Translations under genes and position numbers: made by a program
Part shown: in pieces, positions 45,041 to 57,269 of the stretch
Position numbering within the stretch: the stretch's first letter is position 1
Layout of the letters: every line of letters begins with the position of its first letter
The notes under the pieces: generated by a model
Databases searched by the model: none
Told to the model about the DNA's origin: nothing
What the model saw: only the letters and a program-made list of their open reading frames with translations
Source of the DNA: Termitomyces sp. T153
Taxonomy: Eukaryota; Basidiomycota; Agaricomycetes; Agaricales; Lyophyllaceae
Direction of reading: 5' to 3'
NCBI GenBank assembly: GCA_018296165.2
Contig: JACKQL020000024.1
Span: 744,001-808,000, forward strand
Length of the DNA stretch: 64,000 nucleotides

Positions 45041-47747
45041 ATGATTCATCTCGATCGGAGTCATCTTTCCGACAAAATTGTCTCCTGGGATAAACCCTTT
45101 GACTCGTTTGTTCCCGACTCTGCCGCCACAACCACGTCCGCCACACACAGCCCCCCCGCCTCCAGGAGCTCCTCGCTCTCCCCCGCCCCGGAGACCGGCT
45201 CGCTCGCAGACTCTCCTCGCAAGGAGGACGACGACGACCCGGCGCGCGCAGACCAGCCCTCGCGTCTCTCTACGCCACTCAGCGAGCTCTCGCCCCCGCC
45301 GCCGGATCACGATGACGACCCAGCGCCCCCGCCAGGGCAGCAGCAGATGAAGCAGGAGGAGCTTGCGCACCAAGACCCTCCAAAACCCGCACCAACACCT
45401 TCGATCGAGTGGCCTGCGACCCCCGCGCCCGCCTCGGCGTCCAACGACCCCAAGGTCGTGTCCATCTTGGACCTCAACTCCGAGCTGCTAAAGTACGTGC
45501 TGCATTGTGACTCTTTGTATGTCGTTATGTTGATTGCCTTTTCCAGAGTGTGCATGGAGTTGCAGAGCAGGGGCATCTCTCTCGCTGAACCACGGTTTTC
45601 CCAGTGAGTCTGCATTACATCTGCTTCATCTCGGTCTGATGGCCGCCAGATACTCCATCCGTCTGCAGTCGAACCTCACTTGGCTAGCAGCTGCGGCCGA
45701 TCACAGTCGTGCGGGTGTAGGTTCTTCTTCCTCCGATTCACACCATGTGATTAACGCATAGTCACCAGAACCACAGCAATGTACCCCTTCCTTCGATGGA
45801 CCCCCCACCCTCGCTCGATTTCGGCAACATGGAACGTATCCACCAGCTCTACTCTGAACTTCCCTCCATATTCGCCAAAGAAATCACACGACGGCAGCAG
45901 CCCCCACTCGTCACCAACGGAAACACCGCACTAAAACGCGGCGCGTCCGAAGAGCTTTCTGCCAGTGAGATTGCGATGAAACGACGAAATACAGGCGACG
46001 GGATCAAACCCTCTATGCCCTCATCAGGCTCAATGCCACCGCCATCAACAATACCAATGACACCTATGAACCCCTCCACCAACCCCAACCATTTCTCACT
46101 CCCCATATCAAACGGGACCCCTACGCCCATGTCCAACCCCAACCCACTCCCAATGTCAATGCCAAATACAAACGCAAATCCAAACTCGACATCCAACCCC
46201 GTCTCTCCACAACACGGCGAAGCCCAAGCCCAAGCGCAGATGGGCCCGCTCAATCCCATGGCGGCGGGTCTCATCCCGAATCCGACGGACGCACAGCTGG
46301 CGGCTGCAAGTCGGGAACGGGCGAGGCAGGCGCAGATACGTGCGGCGCAGCAGCATCAGCAGCAACAGCAGCAACAGCAACACCAGCAGCAGCAGCATCA
46401 GCAGGTGGCGAGACAGATGTCGCCGCCTTCGTCGATGATACAGGGTGGGATTGGGATGGGTGCATCAGTGAGTCCCGCGCCGAATCCGAATGCTGGGATA
46501 GGCATGGGGGGGATGGGTGGCGGAATGGGTGGAGGCATGGTAAGCGGTATGGGCGGGGCCATGCTGGACCCGAACATGCAGCAACAGCTGCTCAGGGTTC
46601 TACAGAACCCCAACCATCCGTTCCTGCAGTACATGCTGCGGAACGTACCGAACTTTGAGAATCTAAGTATCCAGCAGCAAATGCAGAAAATGATGATGAT
46701 GCAGGTGGGTTTTATGTTTTTATACTACATTCTTTCTCATTTGACCTAACCTAACCTTGTACTCTACAGGCCCAACTACAGCGTCAGCAGCAAGCCCAGC
46801 AGCAGATGGGACACGGACAGATGTCGCATATGAGGAAGAGCCCGATGGGGCAGATGCACCCCTCGATGCAAAGTCTGGGTCCACAAGGCGGGCATAATGC
46901 GAATATGGCATCGTCCAATGGTGTGTTTTCTGGCGGCGGAGGTATGGGCGGCCCACATCCTGTATCGCCGATCCCACCACAGTCACCTATGGTTCCCCCG
47001 AACGGCGGCATGTTTGCGATGGATGGAATGGGTGGTGGTGCTGGCGGCATGGGAGGCGGTGGTGGTATGAGTGGAGGTATGGGAGGTGCAGGAGGGATGG
47101 ATATGCGCGGTCTACCGAACAACATGAACATGAACAGCCTACAGCCTACGCCGCGCCAGCTCATGCTCATGCAACAATCGCGCGTGGGGGGTGGTGCCGG
47201 CGGGAACGTCGGAGCTGGACCTGGGGGGCAGATGCCTGGTGGAGGTGTAGGCGTAGGGGGTCCGGGGATGATGATGAATTCTCAGCAGCAGCAGTTTATA
47301 CAGGAGCAGAACCGGATTAGGCAGGAACAGCAGCATAGGATGGTTCAGCAACATGCTCAGCAGCAGCAGCAGCAGGCGGGAGCAGGTGGAATGATGACAC
47401 CTGGCTCGCCGATGGTTGGTGACCCCACTTTTCCTGCTCTGCGCTCGAACCCTGCCTCGATCCCTGGTATCGCACGGAGCACGCGGTCCCCGTCGGATGG
47501 AGCGGTTAGTCCGATGACGCCTAGGGCGGGACCTGGACCTGGACCTGGTCTTTTGGCTGGTTCGGGTGGGAGGCAGCAGGAAGAGTACGCGAGGATGATG
47601 CAAATGCAGCAGCAGAGAGCGATGTCGGCGGGGAGCCCGGTGTATAGTGCTAACCAGCAGCAGCAGGGACCTGCGGGAGGTGTGGGTGCGTGGCAAGGGA
47701 GTCAGCCGGGGAGTCAGCAACAGCAACAGCATCAGGGTATGCAGATG

Positions 47748-47782
<35 letters not shown>

Positions 47783-48149
47783 ACAACAACAACAGGGCTC
47801 GTCGTCTGCGTATGGGATGTCGTCTTCTGGGAGCGCGGCTGGGATGTCGTATGGGGGCGGAGGGGGGAATGGCGGGATGGGAATGAATGCTCCGTCGCCG
47901 TCGAGTTGGGGACAGGGTGCACAGAACAACTACCCGTTCGCGCCGTCACCTCATCAGTCGGATCATGGTATGCAGATGCAGCAACAGCTACGACATATGT
48001 CGGCGACTCCTGGACCGCAGATGCAGCCGCAGAGTATGGGCGTGGGCGTGGGCGTGGGTATGGGCGTAGGTGTAGATCAGGGGATGGGTATGGGTATGGG
48101 CATGGGCATGGGCAGTGAGTTTGACCTTTTTAATTGGGCCGGGCAATAG
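45041..48149 (+). CDS. SS18-like SSXT-domain, Gln/Met/Gly-rich coactivator
   Basis: Five exons (45041-45492, 45547-45603, 45650-45716, 45769-46704, 46770-48149) give 963 residues in frame. Seen: a Ser/Pro-rich acidic N-terminus starting MIHLDRSHLSDKIVSWDKPF; at about 145-190 an SSXT-like segment (LDLNSELLKVCMELQSRG, then QYSIRLQSNLTWLAAAAD); then a very long Gln/Met/Gly/Pro-rich tail with poly-Gln runs coded by CAG/CAA and GGMGGGM repeats. SSXT plus a QPGY-type tail is the design of SS18/CREST, and of yeast Snf11 for the domain alone. Family knowledge: a subunit or partner of SWI/SNF chromatin remodelling complexes that binds the Brm/Snf2 ATPase. Membership is inferred from this one short domain; another Gln-rich coactivator is possible. 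Confidence 0.7.
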
Positions 48150-49315
48150 ACTCCGTTGGTTGGTTGGTCTCGGGTGGTCGCGATGATCTGTCATTATTGA
48201 TGATTGATCATGTTTTCTTTTCTTTTCTTTTCTTTCTTTTTTTTTTTATTTTGGAAAAGTTAAAAAGAGTCCTCCACCTGGACCACACGTCCATTTCGCT
48301 TTTTCACCTCTACCCTCTCTCTCTCTACTCTGACTCGGATCCGCGATTGCGATCTACATGCATTTCGTATCCATCGGGCGCTTTTTTATTTGTTCCGCCC
48401 CGCCTCCCGAGGATCTTTTTTTTTTTTTTCTTATTATTCAAACATCACTTTTGTACGGCTGTTCCCAATTCTTGGTGATCATTTCGAATCCTGCTTGGTA
48501 TTTTATCGCATCCCGTTTTTTTTTTTCTTGATACTTGATACTATTACTTTGTTCCTTTTCTGCTTCCATCCTGCCCGCCTCTCGTCAATGACCTGACTTT
48601 TTGTGTGTGGCACTTTGGTTGAGATTGTGCTTTCCCCCCCCTCTTTGTCTCGTGTTGCAAATGGATATGATATGTAACTATACTGTATGGCCACGTACTA
48701 TTCTATTGATGATAACCATTACTTGTGTTGTTGTTGTTTTTCGTTTTTCGTTTTTCGTTTTTTTTATATATATAAGCCTTGCATCTCGTCCCTTTTTTCG
48801 ACCCCTTACTTAAGTACCAGTAGTTCCGTCGGTTGTCGACTTTACTGTATATAACGTAGACACCTCTCAAAATATGACGCCATGCGATCTAGTTTGGCAC
48901 AATAATATTTATTGGGATATGACTAGGGTGATGTCTGTCTGCTCACTGGGCAAATGATGGGTGGCATATTGGAATTCCTTGCGGATCGTATGCACAACCC
49001 GCGCTCAAGTTATATGGCGTACTAAGTATTGCCATCATTTGTATGTGTTTTCATCAAAAATCGATGTATCGCTGTACGGGAATATGAAGGCGTCAATCAG
49101 AGATTCATCGCATCCTTGAATGGTAAGACATCAGACATGTTGGTATTGAAATGAAACTGCCTGAAGGACAACGCGTAGAGGTGAGATTGAAGATAATAGT
49201 AGGCTGACTGAGAATCAGAACTGATGTGATTGCCATTTCCAAAAGCGGAATCGCAGACCGCAGTCGATCATCCGAATTGAATTGTTCATTCCGCGCACGA
49301 CGTGTCCACACTCAA
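48150..49315. other. 3' flank of SS18-like gene and promoter of SH3 gene
   Basis: Strongly T/C-rich at 48210-48800 with T runs up to 13, as in fungal 3' untranslated regions. No gene recognised. Confidence 0.5.
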
Positions 49316-50394
49316 ATGGTGTTTGCAAAACTCCAGAACCACGAGAAGGAAGCTTTCTTCTCCCTTCTTGATGAGTACGCCCTGTGTAGCATTGAGATCA
49401 ACTTCGGCTGATTCCTCTACAACGCCAGGTATTTTGCATCCCGACCCGACGTGTTTGGGAAGCTCGCTGCGACAAGTTCTTCTGATGGTTCTGGGGCTGG
49501 ATATGGTGGAGCGGCCTCAGCTGCTGCATCTGCGGCACACCGTGCGTTTGGATCCTCCGGGGCTTTCAATCACGGAGTAACACAGTCGACGAGTTCGAAC
49601 AGTCCTGTGAGCTCGTCTTCAAACACGCGTTGGATTCACGAATGATAAATTTGTCTGACCACTCGTTAGGAGCCAGACCCAGAACCAGAAGTGCATAGTA
49701 GTGTCGCTGGTCGAATTGCTGCGTTCTCGACACGGAATAATAATAGCCATGCTTCACCTCCTCACCGGACCACACCTCCTATTGCTAAGCCCACTGGCGC
49801 ATCGGGGCTTATATCCAGCAAGGTACTGGCTTCCTTGCTACTCCATGAGGGATGCGTCTATTGATATATGCTTTGAAAGAGAATCGGGGATGTTGATACC
49901 TCATCGAAGGGAGCCATGGTCGGTTCATTATTCCATGGGAACAAGAACAAGAATCCGCAGCCGGCAGCGCCCCTGCCCCCACCAGCTTTTCCACTTAAGA
50001 AGAATACGTTCGCACCTCCGCCTGCTCGTCATCCTACGTCCGAATCCCCAGCGCTTCCCAAGCGGCAACCTGAACCCGAACCCGAACCGGAACAAGAACA
50101 AGAGGAGACTCATGGAGAATGGGCGCTGGCTTTGTATGATTATAATTCTCAGGTGAGTTTAGTTGGTCTCTCATTCTTTTTTGCTCTGATATATAATCCC
50201 TCATTCAGGATCCAGGCGACCTTCAAATTAAGGAGAACGAACATGTGCTGGTCACAGAACGGACTTCAGATGATTGGTACCTTTTTATGCCTCTTCCTTG
50301 GATTGTAACATTGATTGATGGAAACTACAGGTGGACAGGAGAGTACAATGGCCACAAGGGGTTGTTTCCTGCATCGTATGTCAAACTTGTGTAA
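49316..50394 (+). CDS. SH3-domain protein, probably actin/endocytosis adaptor
   Basis: Six exons (49316-49374, 49429-49606, 49670-49822, 49880-50152, 50209-50276, 50331-50394) give 264 residues, all phases consistent. Seen: an N-terminal helix MVFAKLQNHEKEAFFSLLDE; a Gly/Ala/Ser linker; a Pro-rich region PQPAAPLPPPAFPLKK with a PEPEPEPEQEQEE run; and a complete C-terminal SH3 domain: WALALYDYNSQ (ALYDY motif), DPGDLQIKENEHVLV, TSDDWWTGEYNGHKGLFPAS and YVKLV. The DDWW and FPASYV blocks form the proline-peptide pocket. Family knowledge: small fungal proteins with one C-terminal SH3 (LSB/CSH3-like) act in cortical actin patches. That role is inferred from layout. The SH3 domain is split by two introns. 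Confidence 0.85.
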
Positions 50395-52323
50395 CATATC
50401 ATAAGGCTATCATCAATCTATCTCAAATATTCACAACCGAGCACTGCCTGAATCTGTCATTACATTCTATGTTGTTCTTCGAGAGCAAGTGGAATGGTAT
50501 TCATCACGATTTGTGCTTTACCGATGTTTACGGCCAAGCACTGTGGGAAGTCTTTTGCCCATCCAAGAAGTATGTGATGAATCCGTCACAAAGTCGTTCG
50601 TCCCATTGCCATCATGTCGTACATAGCGATCAATTGAGCAGGCAGTATGCTGAATTTACAAAATCTTCCGATTGTTGAAGACAATAATTGCGTCAGTTTT
50701 TGTCGCGAAGGCAGTGAATTACTCATGCATGCATGTGGTCTACCGGGCGTCTCTTATTGCAGCATTAAACATTGTAGGCCTTCTACAAGTCACTTTCGAG
50801 TCATTTCGGGTTGACACTAGACTCGTAACCATTCGTTGTAAGGAGGAAGCGTCGATTACACTACTCGGCCAACAACGGACTCGGAATTTCGTTCAAACTG
50901 TACCACTTTCACTGTACCGAACTGTATCACAAGGAGTGAGCAGCCCTCTTCACGCAATTCCATCGGCAAAATGGCAGTATTGGTATTTGGACGAACTAGG
51001 TAACTTACGAGATATAATGTAATATATACATTAGTACCCATATTCCGGACCTAGTCATAACAATTGGACAAGAGTGACAGTCACTTCATGTGCGTTGTCC
51101 ATAGAGGAACCAGGGCCTTGGCACGACATCTTCAAACTCGTAGACTCTCATGGCTGTTACCCAGTTGGCTCCCATGGATCAAAAGAAACTATACTGGCCA
51201 ACAGATCCGCATATGTGTATGAGTAGTATGCACTGATACCGGAGATCATGATTTGTGTCTTCAAGTTTAATACCATGGGGTAGCATTATGAGGGTATGCG
51301 CTCCGCCACTCAATCAATGGGCCATTTCCACAAGATTGAATCCCGCGAGTGGCACCAGTGTATGATCGATCTACAAAGGGAATGATTGAATTTCAACAAA
51401 CTTTTCCTTCCATATCCTGCCTATGTCTTTCGCTCGGGCCGAGAGAACGATGCTCCTTTCAATCGGCTGAATTCGATTCAACACATCATCATTTGGATCA
51501 CAATCAAAAGATTAGAAGTGTGGCGTCACTGATCTACTATGATTGGCGAGGCCAATGTTAAATTTCACCGAGAGCCGCGCCGCTTGAAACGTATAGAGGA
51601 CCGATCGCTCAGTGCGCAGTGTGGCCATTTTCATATATAGCACATAAAGTATCACGAAGTGGCACTGATTTGGCGTCCAAGTAAACAATGAACACTCCAT
51701 CAGATCAGGTACTTATTACTAGTGATGGCTACTTACTACCGGAGATCCGCGAAGAAACACGCTTCTGCAGTGAGGTGTTTTTCGCACATGAGCGCTCAAC
51801 GTCAACGTTGAAGGCGTGGAACCCGTGGCGGGCCGGGGGCGAAAACATATGGTTTGAAAAATGTAATAGTGTCCGTGATGGCTACTTGATCCTCAGATCT
51901 GTGGTCTGGAGAGCTAGTCAAGCTAGTCGAGTCGTGCCCCCGGCCCCTTCACAATTGGCATGTATACTGTATGGTTCGAAGCACCAAGTCGTGCACGCCA
52001 ACGAAAAATAGCGACTTACCAAGTTTACAGAGGAAACAGATTAGACTGTACTAAAATTGCAAAGTACACCTACCTGGACAAACAGGACCGTGACCTACTG
52101 GTGGGGCTTACTAGTAGCACATATAAGCACTTGATGATGTAGAACCTCTTATCTGTGCTCTGCACAAGATTCAGACGTGCGAATTGTTGCGGATCCAAGC
52201 TGCGCGGAGGCTCAGGCCTCAGGCTTTGTCAGGGTTTCGACCGTTGAAGTTAAGGCTCAGCCTGAGTGCATCTCTCTACTGATATTTCTTGCCCTCGACG
52301 TAACCAGAGTTCCATCATTGTCC
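50395..52323. other. Intergenic region, no gene recognised
   Basis: About 1.9 kb without a supported gene; open frames up to 116 codons carry no motif. At 51825-51850 and 51934-51950 there are short inverted GC-rich blocks (GGGCCGGGGGC and GCCCCCGGCCCC). The phrase GTGATGGCTACTT occurs twice (51722, 51875). Confidence 0.5.
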
Positions 52324-53944
52324 ATGCTCCTCCTTTCGTTGGCGGATGAACTCCTGTGCCTTATTTCTGACACCCTTCGGTTTTCGCTTGACTCGCTTGA
52401 GCCGCAAGACAGGCCTGATAGCAAGCACTTGAAAAGTCTATCCGCTACGTGCTCTCGAATGAGGGCCATTACTCTTCCTATTCTTTTTCAGACTGCATCA
52501 AATCGACAGGTCTGGACTGGGGGTTATGACGTGTCAGCATTGTGGCCACACATCCAGTTAGTCATTCACTGTTTCCACGTTCAAATGTTAAGTTATTACA
52601 ATGGGAGGAACCTCTATCTATATGACTGGCCTCGAAATACGCCGCTCGAAGCATTCTCATCGGTCTTCCCCCACTTGATCAAACTACGTCGCCTCTGTCT
52701 AGTAGGGCTCGCTGCACCCTCCAAATCGTTAATCCTTTCCATATCCTCTCTTCCAAAAACTCTAGAATGTTTGGAGTTCTTAGAGACTAGACTTGATGAC
52801 TGGTCGTTATCGGGATCCTTTTCGCAATTGACCCCAGTTTCATCACTCATCATGACTGCGGGTTTCGGACATGAAGGAAGGAATCCTTATGCACTGGATG
52901 ATTATTATGATTATATGGAACATCAGCAACTGGAGAAGAACGTATCTGAAATTCTGAGGCATCTTGCTCCAACCCTGATCCATTTGCAGATAGCAGGAGA
53001 CTTCGTTAGATTCGAAACGCTGGCATCAATAAAGTGGCCTCGCCTTCGCACGCTCAAACTGGGCAACCACCTACTCAGTGGGGGCATTGTTCCACTTCCT
53101 GTAGTCGTTTCACAAATGCCACACCTGTGTTCACTAGCATTGAATTTCAGAGCAGACAGTAAAAGGTACACACCTGTTGCTTTCTGTTTCGGTGTTGGTG
53201 GAGCCACCCTTTGCGCTGTCCTACCAAATCTGGAGGCTTTGTCAATATCAAATTGCCATCCAAATGACAGTGTCATCGCACAACTCCCTCAGGGGCTGAG
53301 GTCGCTACGAGTTTGTGCTCTTCGAGACCATCCAGATTTCTTGGATCAGTACCATTCCGTTCCCCTCAACGAAGTCCAGGCTTATCGCTGGATCGAAGCA
53401 GCATCAAAACTCGCATGTCTCGTTGAACTAGCTCTAACTCTCGAAAAGCCTCAATCTCAAGAACTCCTCCAATTGATTGCTAATGCATGTCCTCTGCTGC
53501 AAAAATTGGAACTGGAACAAGACAGATTTGAAAATAATAACAATGATGAAAATCCGATGCAATACGAGGTAGATAACCATCTTCCCACACATATTCGGCT
53601 CTTCCTAACACGTGACTCGACAGAGTTTTGTTAAGCCACTTCAAAGCCTGACCAACCTCCGGCACCTGCGTCTTACTATTGAAATTGGGCCACATAACCG
53701 CCGAGGACGGCGGGGTCCACGACCTGCAGGCAACGAACACCGCTTCCCCGTCGTGTGCCGTTTCTTTGCCGAGAGACTTCTTTGTTTGAAGACAATTGGA
53801 TTGCTTTACCATAACGCGATGGGGCGGCCCGGACGTTCCGTCCGCCTTGGGATTCGTGATAGGTCCAGTGTATGGTACACCGCCACCATCCATCGGGATA
53901 TAGAGGGGAAGGTCCCCTCTGTAGCTTTCTGGAAATTTGCTTAA
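52324..53944 (+). CDS. F-box protein with leucine-rich region
   Basis: Two exons (52324-53568, 53624-53944) joined at a phase-0 intron of 55 nt give 521 residues. Without splicing the frame ends at 53634, but the second exon (SFVKPLQSLTNLRHLRLTIE) clearly continues the leucine-rich pattern, which supports the intron. Seen: an N-terminal F-box-like segment (LADELLCLISDTL, HLKSLSATCSRMRAITLPIL), then irregular leucine-rich repeats such as LIKLRRLCLVGL, LRTLKLGNHL and LPNLEALSISNC. Family knowledge: F-box proteins bind Skp1 and recruit targets to SCF ubiquitin ligases; mushrooms have hundreds. The target is unknown. I start at 52324 since upstream residues in frame do not look conserved. Confidence 0.78.
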
Positions 53945-53947
53945 GCA

Positions 53948-54046
53948 CATTTCGTACGTTGTACACTCATTTGAGAAGCTCATTTCGTACGTTGTACACT
54001 TATTTGAGAAGCTCATTTCGTATGTTGTACACTCATTTGAGAAGCT
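53948..54046. repeat. Three 33-bp tandem repeats
   Basis: Units 53948-53980, 53981-54013 and 54014-54046 begin CATTTCGTACGTTGTACACT and differ at one or two positions. They start four bases after the F-box stop codon. 33 is a multiple of three, so the antisense strand shows an 11-residue repeat within an open frame; this is probably incidental. Confidence 0.92.
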
Positions 54047-54215
54047 CGTTTGGCACTGCTTGAAACTAACGCGGTCACTCGTGCGCGGACGGACCATGCT
54101 GGTAATCCCACTCTATGTCATTGATTTTCACAGAATATCCGGCAGCAGTTTTGAGGCAATCGATGACCTCACCAATGCCGCACTCATTTTTGAATTCCCA
54201 TACCTAAATCTGATT

Positions 54216-54850
54216 TTATCATGTCTGATCTGACCCAGATGATTGTATCGAGTAAGATAAGTATGGACAGCCTATGGCATTAAGGGCTACTCAATTCTGA
54301 ATGGATCTCCATTCGCCAACGGCACTCGGCGATTTGACAGATCACCGGAGGGCCGAAGGCTTGTGATCAACTGATTATCTTTTACAGAATCACCCATTTT
54401 TCAAAGCCATTCTTGACCCTGTATACTGTCAGATCCATTACCGGGTACACCGAGACAGACGGTAGGTCTTGATGCTTGTGTTTCCTCTGGCATTCAGGGC
54501 GTGATACTAAAGTCGTTGTTGAGAAGGAACTAAACGACTTGTGAGTTATTTACCTTCGTTCAACTCTGAGTCTTGCTTTGTATGCAAATGAAAATGCATT
54601 AACGAATTAGAAAAATATCAACATTCACTGCTGCGTCGGACCCGACCGACTTAGGGGGACCCTGCCGACTGCGTGGGTAGGCGTGTACAATATGTGTGTC
54701 ACTCTTCCTTAACAAACGGGGAAATGCTCCTGAAGGTATGCCTGCAAAGGGTGTGGGGCGGACTTACAAACTGAGAGAAGAACGGATTTCCTACCCATTT
54801 TAAGTGGAGTTTTTCACTGCCCTCATCTTGTAATTCTCCCAATCAGATGT
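54216..54850 (+). repeat. Segmental duplication, copy 1
   Basis: About 635 bp similar to 58790-59440. Shared blocks include TCTGATCTGACCCAGATG-like, TTGTGATCAACTGATTATCT, GAGTCTTGCTTTGTATGCAA, GGTATGCCTGCAAAGG and CCCAATCAGATGTCTTC. This copy lacks about 50 bp present in the other. It ends at the ATG of the aspartic protease gene, so it is that gene's promoter region. Confidence 0.85.
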
Positions 54851-57269
54851 CTTCTGAGTCAATCTTTAGCTGTTCTGAAAATGCGCCAGTCATCGAAGTT
54901 GGAGTTGATGCGTACTACAAGGTCTATCGCAGTAGGCACCCTGATACAGCTCAGTATCGCGTAAGCCTCTATGTAGCCCGAGTAATGCATTCTAACATTT
55001 CACAGGATGAGATCGTCGCTCTCAAATCCTTGATCGCCACGAGGGTTCTACAGGGATTGCTGATGGGACATTCCGAGTCTTTATCGTTTCAGAAGGACGT
55101 TTCAGACAGCGCTGGATTGGACAGCACTGAACCAAGACCGAAAGTTCCGACGCAGGATGAAGCGGAGAGTCAGAAAGCCCATTCCGTTATAAGACAGACT
55201 GGAACCAGACATAATACTAGTGCACTCGGGCCATCTACACCATTCATGCGAGGGGGGAGCAGATGATATTATTAATTAAGATGGTTCCTTGGGTGCACAG
55301 GTCAGCAAGTTGAATGCATCATACCACTTGTGAGCATCATCGTACCTCGAATACCGTTCCACTCTTTTTAGATGAGCTCGAATTCTCAGAGGTTCAAATC
55401 TTGCCTTCAAGGAGCGCTACCTTTCAGGTTCCTCATTGATACAGGTATCCAGCACTGCAGTATTCTTGGTGACAGGTTTTAGTTGACCATAATACTATCA
55501 ACGGCAGGGTCACTGACGACGTAAAGATATTCTTCCCGTGTTAACGCTTCACTGATACACCTCCGTAGATGGCTCTGGTCTAACTTGTGCCCAAGGGACC
55601 CGCATTCTAGACCGATAGGTAATTTGGCTGATCCGTTGAATCCTGAACCCGCGCGCATCTATATAGCGAAAGATGAAGGTCCTCGGCTCCCTGGAAGGGG
55701 AGAAACCTTAGACCGAAAAGGGAAAGTGGTTTACTTGGACGAAACATTTGTCAAGTATATTATACACTCTGATCACCTTGTTTTTCACCTTGACACACCG
55801 GAACGCGAGGAGGTCGAAGTTCCATTCATGTTTGGTGCCGCTACCGAAAGCAATTTCAATACAAAAGAATCTATCACGAGGATCGATGACTATATCTGGT
55901 ATGATGGTGTATTGGCCCTTGGTCAATTGTGAGCTTGAACGACACGTTATATTTTGAATTTACACAAGTCCTGTCACAGTGACCAACAACCAGGATTTAT
56001 GTTAGTATGTCTCTCTGCTCAAAATTATTGGTGTTCGTGGTTACTAACTCTGATATCTCCAACAGACTTTACCGGAGCAAATGATGATGGCCAACATCAT
56101 TGTGCGTCTTCGGACTTCCTGTTTTGACTTAGACGCACACCCACATTCTATCTTATACTAATTAGAGGTTCCCAGCGATTCGTTACGATTTCAGACCTGA
56201 CGGCCTACCCTTTGGATTGTGGAAGTCACAGCAATGGACGAGCAAACCTGCGGCTCGGCTCGGTTCAGTGACCTTTGGATATGTACCGACACTAGCAGAA
56301 GGAGGCTGGAATCATGTGAAGGTCGAACCTCTCTCAAGCAATGTTGTCGACTTCAAGCCCTGGGCTGTGGCTCAACCGCGGGTCAGGGTTGGTGGGGTTT
56401 CTTTCACCTCCGACCATGGCCCCCATGGATCATTGACCTTGATTGACACTGGTATCTAGTCTTCATCTCTTCGAATGTCACGATTCTTCATCTATCATAC
56501 CAGGAACTCCTTCTATCTATCTTTGGAATACTGCAGCTGTAGATGCTTTCCACAAAGCCATTCCTGGTGTTATGTTTGAAGGATTAGATCATCTACTTTA
56601 CGAACCCAACGATCTAAACAGACCAAAGATCGGTGAATGGTTGATTCCGCGGAATGTGGCTCTGTCCGAAGAGGCACATAAGGAGTGGCCCTGTGTGGAA
56701 ATTCAGCTTGGAGAAGAAGAACAATATCTAAAGATTGAACCTAAGTGTCTTCTGTAGCAGCCTTATCCCCTTCATACAACTAATCCCTCCTACTTTTATT
56801 CGACTCTCCAGCACATGTCCATGTTTCAGAATGACGAACTCCATTTCTCGATTATCGGACTCGTATGTCTGCTTTTCTACAAAGTTAATACCGAACCTAC
56901 CACCTTCTTACAGTCAGCAATCGCATCCACCGAGTTTATAATGCAGTACGATGACTCACACCGGAAGACCTTATCATCGAACAATACCAGCCTCTATCTG
57001 GATCTTCAGGGCAGTCCAGTCTCGACTGAGGGGAATCATATATACTGGAGGGAACGAGCCAATCATTGAGAACTTGTGTAGGGGTGTGGGTAGCATATAT
57101 GAGGATGAGGTCGAGGTTCCAGATATTACCTCATTTCATTGTCTTGGAGTTTCCAAACGACGGCACGTCGAAACAATTGGGTGCTCTAGAATATATCCAA
57201 GTATTTCGCAGAGATCCAAGAGGTACCAGATATGAGATAAATCGACCGCCGCAATTATCAACGGTGTAG
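54847..57269 (+). pseudogene. Pepsin-like (A1) aspartic protease, integrity uncertain
   Basis: Coding pieces in order: MSSESIFSCSENAPVIEVGV (54847); FRFLIDTG, the first catalytic aspartate (about 55438); WLWSNLCPRDPH; VVYLDETFV; VEVPFMFGAATESN; DYIWYDGVLALGQ, the usual DGVLGLG turn; FPAIRYDFRPDGLPFGLW; PRVRVGGVSFTS; then, across an intron (56449-56501), LTLIDTGTPSIYLWN, the second catalytic DTGTP; AFHKAIPGVMFEGL; and a C-terminal LGALEYIQVFRRDPRGTRYE ending at 57269. This is a bilobal A1 protease with both aspartates present. I could not join the segment between the first DTG and WLWSN, nor those around 55930-56090, cleanly, and no signal peptide is evident. It may be a multi-exon gene or a decaying one. 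Confidence 0.55.

Noticed and set aside
46784..47792. Long minus-strand open frames opposite the SS18-like gene
   Set aside because: Poly-Leu and poly-Pro shadows of the CAG/CAA and GGT repeats on the coding strand.
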